A stretch of DNA of 64,000 nt from Pseudomonas sp. Irchel s3h14 (GTDB lineage Bacteria > Pseudomonadota > Gammaproteobacteria > Pseudomonadales > Pseudomonadaceae), in the NCBI RefSeq assembly GCF_900187425.1, contig NZ_FYDJ01000010.1, positions 62,001 through 126,000 on the forward strand, read 5' to 3'. Position 1 is the stretch's first letter. The number at the start of each line of letters is the position of its first letter. Below are positions 44,051 through 52,605 of this stretch, one piece after another. The translations under genes were made by a program, and so were the position numbers. The notes under the pieces were generated by a model. The model did not search any database and was not told the origin of the DNA. It was given only the letters and a program-made list of their open reading frames with translations.

Positions 44051-44959
44051 ATGCAAGACCTCAATGATCTCTACTACTTCGCCAAGGTGGTTGAAGCCGG
44101 TGGCTTCGCGGCGGCCGGGCGCTTGCTCGGAATTCCCAAGTCGCGGTTGTCGCGGCGTATCGCCGAGCTGGAAGAGCGCCTCGGCGCGCGCCTGCTGCAA
44201 CGCACCACCCGACAACTGAAGTTGACCGCCGTGGGTGAACGTTACCTGCGGCACTGTCAGGCGATGCTGCTGGAAGCAGAGATGGCGGATGAAGCCGTCG
44301 CCAGCATGTCCAGCGAACCTCGGGGGCGCTTGCGGGTGTCCTGCCCGGTTGGTCTGGCCCATGAGATGTTGCCGACGGTGATCAGCAAATTTCTTGAAAA
44401 GTACCCTCAGGTTCAACTGGAAGTCATGCTGCTCAACCGCCGCGTCGACCTGGTGACCGAGGGCGTCGATGTGGCGCTGCGGGTGCGTGATTTGGGCGAT
44501 GAGGATCCGCTGTTGGTCACCCGACGTTTGCGCCAGGCGCAGATGGCGATGGTCGCCAGCCCCGCGTTCTTGCACGGACGTGAAATCAACCACCCCGAAG
44601 ACCTGAAAAACCTGCCCGTGCTCGGCGCCCTGGAAGCCGACCGCCTGGTGCATATCCGCCTGCTCGACCAACAGGGCAAAAGCTGCGATCTCACCCTCGA
44701 AGCGCGATTGGGCATCGATGACTTTATCGTGCGCAAGGCCTGCACCCTCGCCGGCCAGGGTTTTACCATGCTGCCGATGATGTATTGCGAGCAGGAACTG
44801 GAAAACGGCTCGCTGGTGCAATTGCTGCCCGATTGGTCGCTGCCTGGCGGCTGGCTGCAAGCGGTCTACCCTCATCGACGCGGGGTGATGCCGGCCGTAC
44901 GCGCCTGGCTCGACCATTTGATCGAATCATTCAATGCCTGTGGGGACCGACTGATATGA
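44051..44959 (+). CDS. LysR-family transcriptional regulator
   Basis: 302 residues. HTH at the start (DLNDLYYFAKVVEAGGFAAAGRLLGIPKSRLSRRIAELEERLGARLLQRTTR), written here only as its span 3-52; then the substrate-binding domain (RLRVSCPVGLAHEMLPTVISKFL). The pattern fits the DhcR/PtxR-like LysR subgroup that regulates an adjacent divergent oxidoreductase, here azoR. The effector is unknown. The stop overlaps an ATG of the next gene. Confidence 0.9.
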   Translation: MQDLNDLYYFAKVVEAGGFAAAGRLLGIPKSRLSRRIAELEERLGARLLQRTTRQLKLTAVGERYLRHCQAMLLEAEMADEAVASMSSEPRGRLRVSCPVGLAHEMLPTVISKFLEKYPQVQLEVMLLNRRVDLVTEGVDVALRVRDLGDEDPLLVTRRLRQAQMAMVASPAFLHGREINHPEDLKNLPVLGALEADRLVHIRLLDQQGKSCDLTLEARLGIDDFIVRKACTLAGQGFTMLPMMYCEQELENGSLVQLLPDWSLPGGWLQAVYPHRRGVMPAVRAWLDHLIESFNACGDRLI

Positions 44960-44970
44960 AGGCTGGACGT

Positions 44971-45315
44971 ATGAGCGAAGAGGATGTCGCGCAATTCTGT
45001 CTCGCGCTGCCGGGTGCGCGGGAAGACTACAAGTGGGGTGGCGTACGAGTGTTTTCGATTGCGGGGAACAAGATGTTCGCCTTGCAGAATCTGCGAGGCG
45101 AATCCCTGGCCTTCAAGGTCGACAAGGATTTGTTTCTCGGTCATTGCGACCGCCCGGGAATCCGCCCGGCGCCGTATCTGGCGCGGGCTCAGTGGATCAT
45201 CATGGAAACGCCCTACCCGTTGGGCCCTGAAGAGTTGCAAGGCTTGTTGCAGCGTTCCCATCAATTGGTGGTGAGCAAGTTGCCCAAGCGCACCCAGGTC
45301 GGACTGCTGCTTTAA
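44971..45315 (+). CDS. MmcQ/YjbR family protein
   Basis: 114 residues from ATG 44971, with AAGG at 8-9 bases; ATG 44956, overlapping the LysR stop, is an alternative. The pattern MSEEDVAQFCLALPGAREDYKWG... ALQNLRGESLAFKVDKDLF ... IRPAPYLARAQWI ... HQLVVSKLPKRTQ is the YjbR fold, a small basic DNA-binding-like protein of unknown function. The end overlaps the convergent DUF1294 gene by four bases. Confidence 0.87.
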   Translation: MSEEDVAQFCLALPGAREDYKWGGVRVFSIAGNKMFALQNLRGESLAFKVDKDLFLGHCDRPGIRPAPYLARAQWIIMETPYPLGPEELQGLLQRSHQLVVSKLPKRTQVGLLL

Positions 45316-45740
45316 ATCAATGCCAGCAGATTTGCACCCAGAAACAGTTGATCGATCCAGAACACTTGGTGCAGCAGCACGATGATCCAGAACAACAGCT
45401 GAAACGACACTTTGCGCGTCTTGTGCCGAAACACCTGTTGGGCCAGTAAGGCACCTGGCCAGCCGCCGGCGAGTTCCACCGCATGCAGCACGTTCTCGGG
45501 TGTGCGCCAATGGTCGGCACGAGCCTTGCGCTTGTCGCTCCAGTACAGCAAGAACGCCAGCAGGCTGACGACCCCGTACGCAACCAACGGAATCACCGAA
45601 ACCCCACGCAGCCACAACGACATCGAGCCGTACATCGGCAGCGCGCACAGGACCGCAAACACCAACAGTTTCAGCTGAAGATTGCGGACCTCTCCTGCGG
45701 GTTTGCGTCCGGGGTTGTTGCGCGCGCTGGCGTCATTCAT
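45312..45740 (-). CDS. DUF1294 membrane protein
   Basis: 142 residues. Two N-terminal helices (LLVFAVLCALPMYGSMSLWL, VIPLVAYGVVSLLAFLLYW), then the DUF1294 signature SDKRKARADHWRTPENVLH..ELAGGWPGALLAQQVFRHKTRKVSF and a final hydrophobic helix. The role is unknown. Its start overlaps the uppP stop as ATGA, so the two are translated together. Confidence 0.88.
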   Translation of the reverse strand: MNDASARNNPGRKPAGEVRNLQLKLLVFAVLCALPMYGSMSLWLRGVSVIPLVAYGVVSLLAFLLYWSDKRKARADHWRTPENVLHAVELAGGWPGALLAQQVFRHKTRKVSFQLLFWIIVLLHQVFWIDQLFLGANLLALI

Positions 45741-46570
45741 GGCTTGACCGCGGTCCAGTCGACCCAGCCGAACTGCCAGGTGGCCAGGATGACCAGGCCG
45801 AACGCGATGCGATACCAGGCAAACGCCGCATAGCTGTGGCTGCCGATGAACACCAGCAAGGCTCTGACGGCAATCATCGCGAAGATGAACGCCGTGACGA
45901 AACCGATCGCGAACACCGGAAAATCAGACGGAACGAACAGGTCGCGATACTTGTAGCCCGAGTACACCGCCGCGCCGACCATGGTCGGCATCGCCAGGAA
46001 GAAAGAAAACTCGGTGGCGGTCTTGCGCGACAAGCCGAACAGCAAACCGCCAATGATCGTCGAGCCGGAACGCGAGGTCCCGGGAATCATTGCCAGGCAC
46101 TGGGCAAAGCCAACTTTCAGGGCGTCTTTCCAGGTGATTTCGTCGACGGTGTGGGCATGCACTTCATGCTGACGCTGCTCAGCCCACAGCATGACGATAC
46201 CGCCCACGACCAACGCCGTGGCCACGGTGATCGGGTTGAACAGATACTCGTGGATCAGATCAGCGAACATCACCCCCAATACCACGGCTGGCAGGAAGGC
46301 GATCAGCAGGTTCGCGGTAAAGCGTCGAGCGCTCGGCTGTGTCGGCAAACCGATAACCACATCGAATATCTTGCGGCGAAACTCCCACACCACCGCCAGA
46401 ATCGCCCCCAACTGAATAATGATGTTGAAGGCCATGGCCCGCTCGCCACCGAAGTCCAGCAGGTCAGCCACGATAATCTGGTGGCCGGTACTGGAAATCG
46501 GCAAAAACTCCGTCAGCCCTTCTACAACCCCAAGAATCAATGCCGAAAAGGCAGTCCAAAGATCCATCAA
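45737..46570 (-). CDS. uppP: Undecaprenyl-diphosphatase
   Basis: 277 residues, a multi-span membrane enzyme. Catalytic signatures: VEGLTEFLPISSTGHQII and PGTSRSGSTIIGGLLFGLSR. It removes a phosphate from undecaprenyl diphosphate to recycle the lipid carrier for peptidoglycan and O-antigen, with a side effect of bacitracin resistance (BacA). Start ATG 46570. The operon continues with the DUF1294 gene. Confidence 0.95.
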   Translation of the reverse strand: MMDLWTAFSALILGVVEGLTEFLPISSTGHQIIVADLLDFGGERAMAFNIIIQLGAILAVVWEFRRKIFDVVIGLPTQPSARRFTANLLIAFLPAVVLGVMFADLIHEYLFNPITVATALVVGGIVMLWAEQRQHEVHAHTVDEITWKDALKVGFAQCLAMIPGTSRSGSTIIGGLLFGLSRKTATEFSFFLAMPTMVGAAVYSGYKYRDLFVPSDFPVFAIGFVTAFIFAMIAVRALLVFIGSHSYAAFAWYRIAFGLVILATWQFGWVDWTAVKP

Positions 46571-46862
46571 TCCCCCAAGAAGCGATGCGCCACGGCATGC
46601 CCCGTAAATATTTTTTTCAGAACGTTGACTGCGGTCAGCGTCGCTGCTGCACCGCGCGCATAGAATCCAGCCGAAACCATAAAAATTCCGTGAAAAATCA
46701 ACTTGGATTCAGGTTTTTCCATGCGGGGCCGAAATCCTATCAGACAAGTCTGATTAACGCTGCCGCGTTATTGGACTGGGGTCGGATATAACCGATTGGC
46801 AAAGTGTGGTTGGATGCTGGCGATCATTTATTACAAGAAAAAGAAATCGGAGTGACAGCGTT

Positions 46863-48497
46863 ATGAACAGCTTGCGCAGTATGTCGATCAGCCGACGGTT
46901 GTGGCTCATCTTGATCGTGGCCGTCCTGATGCTAATGACGTTGGGCGTCTTGATGCTCAAGCAGATTCACGATGACCTGTACCACGCCAAGGCCCAGAAA
47001 ACCCAGCATGTGGTGCAAACCGCCAGTGGCATTCTGACCTATTACCACAACCTCGAAACCGCCGGCACGCTCACCCGCGACGCGGCGCAGAAGCAGGCAC
47101 TGAGCGCCGTTCGCGGCCTGCGCTATGACCAGAACGACTACTTCTGGATCAATGACCTGACGCCGGTGATGATCATGCACCCGGCCAACCCGAAACTCGA
47201 TGGCCAGAACCTCTCGGCGATCCGCGACCCGGACGGTTTTGCCCTGTTTAACGAAATGGTCGCCGTCGCCAAGGCCAAGGGTGCCGGCACGGTCGACTAT
47301 CGCTGGCCGAAGCCGGGCGCCAGCGCGCCGGTAGAAAAAACCTCCTACATCAAACTCTTCGAGCCCTGGGGATGGGTAATCGGTTCAGGTGTGTATATCG
47401 ATGACATGCAGGCCGAGTTCTATGGCCAGGTCTGGAAAGCCTCGTTCGTGGGGCTGGTGATTGCCCTGATCATGGCGCTGCTGGTCATCCTGATTGCCCG
47501 CAGCATCGTGCGTCCACTGCAGGAAACCGTGAACGCCATGGCCAACATCGCCAGCGGCGAGAGCGACCTGACCCACAGCCTCGACACCCATGGCCAGGAT
47601 GAAGTCACGCAACTGGCACGCCACTTCAACGCCTTCACCGCCAAGCTGCGACTGGTGATCAGGGAACTGCAAGTGTCCGCCAGTGCCCTGGGCCAGTCTT
47701 CCAGCGAACTGGGCAACGACGCCGCCCAGGCCCAGCAACGCAGTCAGCAACAGTCCCAGCAAATGGAACTGGTGGCCACAGCCATCAATGAAGTGACGTA
47801 TGGCGTACACGACGTTGCGAAAAACGCCGAGCACGCCGCCAGCGAAATGCGCGACGCCGAGTCTCAGGCGCAGCAAGGCCAGGTCAACATCGATGGCAGC
47901 CTGCAACAGATCGACAAGCTGTCGTCGACCATCGATCAGGCGGTGGAAGTGATTCGCACCCTGGCCGCCGAAAGCACGCAGATCGGCAGCGTCCTCGAAG
48001 TGATCCGCTCCATCGCCGAGCAAACCAACCTGCTGGCCCTCAACGCGGCCATCGAAGCCGCCCGGGCCGGCGAGCAAGGTCGCGGTTTTGCGGTGGTGGC
48101 CGATGAAGTGCGACTGCTGGCCCAGCGTACCCAGAAGTCCACGGCCGAGATCCAGTCGATGATCGAGCGTCTGCAAAGCCACTCCGAAGCGGCGGTCAAA
48201 GTCATCGGCGACAGCAGCCGTGCATCGCAGTTGACCATCGAGCAGGCCGGCCTGGCCGGCGCAAGTCTGAATGCCATTGCCCAGGCGCTGCGCAACCTCA
48301 ACGGGTTGAACGCTTCCATCGCCAGCGCAACCTTGCAACAGGCGCATGTGGTCGAGGACATCAACCAGAACGTCACCCAGGCGGCCGGCTTGTCCCACAG
48401 CACGGCGCTGGCGGCCGAACAGTCGAGCGTGGCCAGCGTTCATCTGAAGGAATTGAGTGAGCAATTGAACGGGCTGCTCAAGCAGTTCCGGGTGTAA
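46863..48497 (+). CDS. Methyl-accepting chemotaxis protein with a single Cache sensor
   Basis: 544 residues from ATG 46863, with GGAG 11 bases upstream. Membrane helix 1 (LWLILIVAVLMLMTLGVLML), periplasmic sCache_2 domain (about 40-190; DQNDYFWINDLTPVMIMHP, EKTSYIKLFEPWGWVIGSGVY), membrane helix 2 (VGLVIALIMALLVILIA), HAMP, and signalling domain with the hairpin IAEQTNLLALNAAIEAARAG. The layout resembles the C4-dicarboxylate receptor of P. aeruginosa (CtpM); the ligand here is not known. No CheR-binding pentapeptide is seen at the end. Confidence 0.9.
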   Translation: MNSLRSMSISRRLWLILIVAVLMLMTLGVLMLKQIHDDLYHAKAQKTQHVVQTASGILTYYHNLETAGTLTRDAAQKQALSAVRGLRYDQNDYFWINDLTPVMIMHPANPKLDGQNLSAIRDPDGFALFNEMVAVAKAKGAGTVDYRWPKPGASAPVEKTSYIKLFEPWGWVIGSGVYIDDMQAEFYGQVWKASFVGLVIALIMALLVILIARSIVRPLQETVNAMANIASGESDLTHSLDTHGQDEVTQLARHFNAFTAKLRLVIRELQVSASALGQSSSELGNDAAQAQQRSQQQSQQMELVATAINEVTYGVHDVAKNAEHAASEMRDAESQAQQGQVNIDGSLQQIDKLSSTIDQAVEVIRTLAAESTQIGSVLEVIRSIAEQTNLLALNAAIEAARAGEQGRGFAVVADEVRLLAQRTQKSTAEIQSMIERLQSHSEAAVKVIGDSSRASQLTIEQAGLAGASLNAIAQALRNLNGLNASIASATLQQAHVVEDINQNVTQAAGLSHSTALAAEQSSVASVHLKELSEQLNGLLKQFRV

Positions 48498-48505
48498 CGA
48501 CGAGC

Positions 48506-48660
48506 CCTGTGTAGCAGCTGTCGAGCCCGCGAGGCTGCGTTCGGCTGCGGAGCAGTCGTCAATCCTGTCTGCGAGTTTTTTCTGACACACCGCTGTGTCT
48601 GATTTCACGACTGCTGCGCAGCCGAACGCAGCCTCGCGGGCTCGGCAGCTGCTACACAGG
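48506..48660. repeat. Inverted repeat, second family (copy 2)
   Basis: The arm CCTGTGTAGCAGCTGTCGAG... and its reverse complement ...CTCGGCAGCTGCTACACAGG bound the element; inner arms carry CTGCGTTCGGCTGCGGAGCAG, like the copy at 34659-34798. A small GACACA-CCGC-TGTGTC hairpin lies in the centre. Confidence 0.8.
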
Positions 48661-48736
48661 GCGGCGCATGCCGGTTCTACTTGGCAGCGCCTGCCGTTAC
48701 AATCCGCTCCTCTTCGACTTCCTCCAAGGAACCTCC

Positions 48737-49300
48737 ATGTCCGGGCTTGAACTGTTTGCCGCCACCCTCGGTGTCATTGCCGTCTGGTTGACGGTCAAAC
48801 AGAACCCTTGGTGCTGGCCGATCGGTCTGGTCATGGTGCTGCTTTATAGCTGGATCTTTTTTGAGGTGAAGCTCTACTCGGACATGCTCCTGCAGGTGAT
48901 CTACGCCGCATTGCAGCTCTATGGCTGGTGGCAGTGGACGCATGCGGGGGACGCGCGTCATGGTCGGCAGGTCAGCCTGCTCGACGGTAAATCGGTCGCT
49001 CTGAGTCTGCTCGTTGGCGCGGTCGGCAGTCTGTTGCTGGGCGCTGCAATGGCGAACTGGACTGATGCCGCACAACCCTGGCTCGATGCGGCACTGACTG
49101 GCTTCAGCCTGGTGGCGCAGTTATGGATGGCGCAAAAACGCCTTCAATGCTGGCCGCTGTGGTTCACCCTGGATGTGATCTTCGTCGGGCTGTTTATCTA
49201 CAAAGACCTGTACCTGACCGCCGGGCTCTACGCGCTGTTCGCCCTGATTGCCGTGCAAGGCTGGCGGGAATGGCGGGCCGATCCGGCGTTGCGCACATGA
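48737..49300 (+). CDS. pnuC: Nicotinamide riboside transporter PnuC
   Basis: 187 residues from ATG 48737 after AAGGAACC. Multi-span membrane protein with GLELFAATLGVIAVWLTVKQN, the WPIGLVMVLLYSWIFFEVKLYSDMLLQ segment and the W-x-G-W-W pattern (LYGWWQWTH). It takes up nicotinamide riboside by facilitated diffusion. It overlaps the downstream kinase gene (ATGA), giving an uptake-and-phosphorylation pair. Confidence 0.93.
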   Translation: MSGLELFAATLGVIAVWLTVKQNPWCWPIGLVMVLLYSWIFFEVKLYSDMLLQVIYAALQLYGWWQWTHAGDARHGRQVSLLDGKSVALSLLVGAVGSLLLGAAMANWTDAAQPWLDAALTGFSLVAQLWMAQKRLQCWPLWFTLDVIFVGLFIYKDLYLTAGLYALFALIAVQGWREWRADPALRT

Positions 49301-49821
49301 AAGTTCTGGTACTCACAGGCCCTGAGTCCAGTGGCAAAAGCTGGCTTTCGAGTGAGATTCACGCCAATTTTGGCGGCATATTGGTCGGTGAGTACGTTCG
49401 GCGCTTCATCGAAAGCGAAGCCCGGGAAACCTGCTACGATGACATTGCATGCATAGCACATGGCCAGCTGAGATGGGAAGATGAAGCACGCGCCAGACAA
49501 CCATCCCTGTTGATTCTCGATACACACCTATTAAGCAATATCCTTTGGAGTCGAACTTTGTTTGGCGATTGCCCGACGTGGATCGAGCAAGCATTGCTGG
49601 CACGGCACTACGACCTGCATTTATTGCTGAGCCCTGAAACCGTGGCCTGGCATGACGACGGGCAGCGTTGCCAACCGCAACTGGCAGAACGCCAGGCGTT
49701 TTTCCAGGCCAGCCGCCAATGGCTTGACCTGCACCACCAGCCTTGCCAAGTGCTGCAAGGTGATTGGCAACAACGCAAGGACGCGGCATTCGAGGCTGTG
49801 ACGCGCTTGCTCAAGGCCTGA
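49297..49821 (+). CDS. NadR-like AAA/P-loop kinase
   Basis: 174 residues from ATG 49297. P-loop GPESSGKSWLS and the NadR kinase-like stretches VGEYVRRFIESE and LLILDTHLLSNILWS. It matches the C-terminal kinase part of NadR, without its N-terminal adenylyltransferase and HTH. It likely phosphorylates nicotinamide riboside brought in by PnuC, trapping it as nicotinamide mononucleotide. The start overlaps pnuC by four bases, so the two are coupled. Confidence 0.83.
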   Translation: MKVLVLTGPESSGKSWLSSEIHANFGGILVGEYVRRFIESEARETCYDDIACIAHGQLRWEDEARARQPSLLILDTHLLSNILWSRTLFGDCPTWIEQALLARHYDLHLLLSPETVAWHDDGQRCQPQLAERQAFFQASRQWLDLHHQPCQVLQGDWQQRKDAAFEAVTRLLKA

Positions 49822-50154
49822 CCAGCGGAATACCCCGCCCTGCCGCCAATGTCCGTTCCTGAAACACCATCCCCTGCGCAAACCCGCGAGCTAAAGCGGC
49901 TCTGGCACCTCAGCAAGAAAATGTTAAACCACTGATACAACCCGCCTTCAGCGCTCTTAGCGAGCAATACCGCCAGCTTGGACGGCGTTTTTGCGTGGCT
50001 CTGTCTCAATGGCGTTACAAAATTTTTTGACCATCTCGACAATTAAAGCCAACCAACTGTTTTTAAAAGATAAACAAAAACCGGCACACCTTCTGCTCTC
50101 TACCTCGCAACGCTGATAAGGGCCAGCGTTCCACTTACAGAAGGAATTGCCGTC
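49822..50154. other. Intergenic region before the fap operon
   Basis: 333 bases without a gene, AT-rich between about 50,025 and 50,082. It holds the sigma-54-like promoter at 50082-50097. The upstream AT-rich part would be suited for bending by IHF and for binding of an enhancer-binding protein. Confidence 0.5.
50082..50097 (+). promoter_or_regulatory. Candidate sigma-54 promoter of the fap operon
   Basis: CCGGCACACCTTCTGCT carries GG at 50083-50084 and GC at 50095-50096 with the required 10 bases between, and matches the GGCAC and TGCT parts of the -24/-12 consensus. Start would be near 50108, about 47 bases before fapA. Confidence 0.55.
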
Positions 50155-50592
50155 GTGTGGAAACTTGAAAACAACATCTATAGCCTCCTGCTGATCGGAT
50201 GCGCACTGGGCTCAAGTGTCTGCCTGCCTGTACAAGCTGACAACGGCATCATCATTATCAAACGTGATGTCCAACCGCGCATGGCAACGCGTGCGCCGGT
50301 GATGCCCGACCCCAGCCCCACGACCGCCAATGCCAACCCGTCCAAACAAATCATCAGTCAAACGAAAGAGTTGAGCGACGGCGACTTTGCCGGTGTCGCC
50401 AGTGGTGCAGGCATCTCCCGCCTGGTCACTCAAAACACCAACAACCTGGGCGGCAATGTCAGCAACCAGACCCAGCTTTCCAACCTCCCTGCTGGACGTT
50501 CGGGAAATGCCGGCAACGGTATTGCCAACATGGTCAATTCAAGCGTCCAGCAAGGCCTGGGTGCTCTGAGAGTCATAACGGGAGACCGTTAA
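50155..50592 (+). CDS. fapA: Fap amyloid operon protein FapA
   Basis: 145 residues, GTG start at 50155 with AAGGA upstream. Signal peptide (YSLLLIGCALGSSVCLPVQA), then a soluble polypeptide with a Fap-like Gly/Asn region (VTQNTNNLGGNVSNQTQLS). First gene of the fap operon; FapA is thought to control fibre composition, because without it FapB and FapC ratios change. It ends one base before fapB. Shorter and less conserved than the other Fap proteins. Confidence 0.9.
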   Translation: MWKLENNIYSLLLIGCALGSSVCLPVQADNGIIIIKRDVQPRMATRAPVMPDPSPTTANANPSKQIISQTKELSDGDFAGVASGAGISRLVTQNTNNLGGNVSNQTQLSNLPAGRSGNAGNGIANMVNSSVQQGLGALRVITGDR

Positions 50593-50593
50593 G

Positions 50594-51166
50594 ATGAATC
50601 GTACGCTGCTGATTATCGCCATGTTTTGCAGTGCATCGACCTTTGCCCAACCTCCCGTCATCAACAACGCCGACATCGACGGTTCGGGCACGCAGTACCA
50701 GGGCAATCTCGCCGTCAACCAGGCTGCCGGCGATCTACAGCAACAGGCTAACGCCCGGGCCATCGCCGTTGGTCATGGAGCCAGCGCGACCACACAGATT
50801 CGCCAACGGCTGCACACGGTGGTCGACCCCAGGATCGATGCTCGATCCAGCATTCAAGGCGATTCCTTCAGCCACGGCAACGGCGTACTGGGCGTCAACC
50901 AGAGCGCGGGCGCCAGCAACCAGCAAGCCAATGCCCTGCGGATAAGCATTGGCACACAGCCGCAAAGTATCGACGACAGCGTCCTCAGGCAACAGAACGT
51001 GGCGCTGATCAACAACTCCGATCCAACTGACTCTGCACCAGGCTATCGCCAGGTCGCTACCAGCGATCAGGCCTTCACCGGTAGCCGTGGGGTGATCCAG
51101 TTGAATCAGAGCGCCGGGGTGGGAAACCGAACGGCCAACACCCTGAGCGTACGGGTCATGGATTGA
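50594..51166 (+). CDS. fapB: Fap amyloid nucleator FapB
   Basis: 190 residues. Signal peptide (LLIIAMFCSASTFA), then three amyloid-type repeats, each with a GVLGVNQSAGASNQQANAL-like core (GNLAVNQAAGDLQQQANAR, GVIQLNQSAGVGNRTANTL). FapB is the minor, nucleating subunit of the functional amyloid at the cell surface. It ends 51 bp before fapC. Confidence 0.92.
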   Translation: MNRTLLIIAMFCSASTFAQPPVINNADIDGSGTQYQGNLAVNQAAGDLQQQANARAIAVGHGASATTQIRQRLHTVVDPRIDARSSIQGDSFSHGNGVLGVNQSAGASNQQANALRISIGTQPQSIDDSVLRQQNVALINNSDPTDSAPGYRQVATSDQAFTGSRGVIQLNQSAGVGNRTANTLSVRVMD

Positions 51167-51217
51167 CCCAAACAGGTAGGTACAACACTTAACCTAAAAT
51201 AAGTACGGAGAACCACC

Positions 51218-52543
51218 ATGAAACCTTCGATGGCAATAAAACCTCTGGTTTTTGCAATCGCTGCGGTCTTGGCTGTTGCTGCACAAGCTGGACAGAACGA
51301 TCGGCGTGGTCACCATAATGGTCATCACAACGGTCACCACAATCCTCCTCCAACAAGGATCTATACCGACGCGACCGCCACTGCGCACGACAGGCAGAGC
51401 AGTACCGGCAACCGCATCCTCAACGAAGGGACTGAGAACTCCGCCGAGATGAGCAGCTCTGCCTCAGGCGCGAGCGGCAACGTCGGCGTCAACGTGGCAG
51501 CAGGCGCCGGCAACCAACAAGACAACGCGGCCGCCATCGCAAACGCTGGTTCCACCTCCAGCCTCGATAACAGCTTCGTGTTCGGCAATGCCGACGCCAG
51601 CGCTCGAGTCACGCAATACAGCAACAACAACAAGGTCTACAACTACGGCACCCAAAACTCTGCCGTGATGAGCGGATCGGCCGATGGTAGCAGCGGCAAT
51701 ATGGGGATCAATATTGCTGGCGGCGACCTCAACCAACAGAAAAACACCATGGCAATTGCCAACTCCAACTCCCCGCTGGGTAACGCATCAGCCAGCGCCT
51801 CTGCCAATCAAAGCGGTCCTGGCCTGATAGTGAATAACAACGCTGATCGGACGTACACCGTGGATACGCTGACGTTTACCAAAACGGCCAGCGGTAGTTT
51901 CTCTAAAGAGAAGTCATTCGAGGCTAGCGGCAGTCAAAGCGCTTCTTCGAGCTGGGAAGCGGCCGGATCCAGGAGCTCTGAGGCCAGCGGTTCCAAAAGC
52001 GTAGATGTGAGCGGCTCCAGGAGCACGGACAGGAGCTCTAGCAGCAGTTTTGATTTGAACGTTGATGTGAACGCTGATGTGACCGCTGATTTTGATGCGT
52101 CCAAGACTGTTACTTGGGATCACGGTCGTCGCGAGCACAGCCGCAGTGTGAGTGTCGAAGCATCGCTTGACGCATCGCTTGACGCATCGCTCGATGTATC
52201 GATCGATAAATCGAAATCACATTCCACCGACTCCTCGTTCGAAAAATCCTTCGATAAATCGTGGGAAAAATCGTCCGCCTCCTCGTACGAAAAATCGGGC
52301 AGCAAGTCGTCCGAATCTGAGTACGCAAAAGCGAAAAGCTACAGTGAGAGCAGTTCATTTGATTTGAGCAACACCTACTCCTATCAAGTGCTGACTCCAA
52401 CTGGCTGGGCTAACCCTGTGACCAACACTGCAACCCTGAGCGGTTCGGTGAATGGTGGCAGTGGCAACTTGGGCGTCAACGTGGCTGCCGGTGTGGGTAA
52501 CCAACAAAGCAACTCGCTGTCCATTGCCAACCAGTCGTTCTAA
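51218..52543 (+). CDS. fapC: Fap major fibre subunit FapC, with an expanded linker
   Basis: 441 residues; the characterised FapC proteins of P. fluorescens are near 250. Signal peptide 1-24. Residues 29-42 are His/Asn-rich (RRGHHNGHHNGHHN). Amyloid repeats R1 (about 64-110) and R2 (about 137-183) have the SGNVGVNVAAGAGNQQDNAA and SGNMGINIAGGDLNQQKN cores; R3 (401-438) has SGNLGVNVAAGVGNQQSN. The linker from R2 to R3 is about 215 residues, Ser-rich (GSQSASSSWEAAGSRSSEAS, SKSHSTDSSFEKSFDKSWEK), and contains four tandem 12-base units at 52160-52207 (ASLD). No cysteine is present; some described FapC proteins end in a CxxC. FapC makes up most of the surface amyloid in biofilms. SD ACGGAG. Confidence 0.92.
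   Translation: MKPSMAIKPLVFAIAAVLAVAAQAGQNDRRGHHNGHHNGHHNPPPTRIYTDATATAHDRQSSTGNRILNEGTENSAEMSSSASGASGNVGVNVAAGAGNQQDNAAAIANAGSTSSLDNSFVFGNADASARVTQYSNNNKVYNYGTQNSAVMSGSADGSSGNMGINIAGGDLNQQKNTMAIANSNSPLGNASASASANQSGPGLIVNNNADRTYTVDTLTFTKTASGSFSKEKSFEASGSQSASSSWEAAGSRSSEASGSKSVDVSGSRSTDRSSSSSFDLNVDVNADVTADFDASKTVTWDHGRREHSRSVSVEASLDASLDASLDVSIDKSKSHSTDSSFEKSFDKSWEKSSASSYEKSGSKSSESEYAKAKSYSESSSFDLSNTYSYQVLTPTGWANPVTNTATLSGSVNGGSGNLGVNVAAGVGNQQSNSLSIANQSF
52160..52207 (+). repeat. 12-base tandem repeat in fapC (four units)
   Basis: GCATCGCTTGAC occurs twice exactly, followed by GCATCGCTCGAT and GTATCGATCGAT. It encodes ASLD units in the FapC linker and is a plausible slippage site for length change. 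Confidence 0.8.
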
Positions 52544-52556
52544 TTGTTGTCTCTTG

Positions 52557-52580
52557 AGGCCCCCTTCCGGGGGCCTTTTT
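52557..52580 (+). terminator. Terminator-like hairpin between fapC and fapD
   Basis: AGGCCCCC-TTCC-GGGGGCCTTTTT: perfect 8-bp stem with four-base loop and T5, 13 bases after the fapC stop and 26 before fapD. Read-through would be needed for fapD-F, so it probably sets the excess of subunit over export proteins. Confidence 0.85.
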
Positions 52581-52605
52581 CAACAAAACCAGAAGGCGTC
52601 CCACT

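Noticed and set aside
43922..44917. Upstream extension of azoR through the LysR gene
   Set aside because: The frame is open by chance; azoR has a strong SD at 43921 and the family start, and the LysR gene on the other strand is complete.
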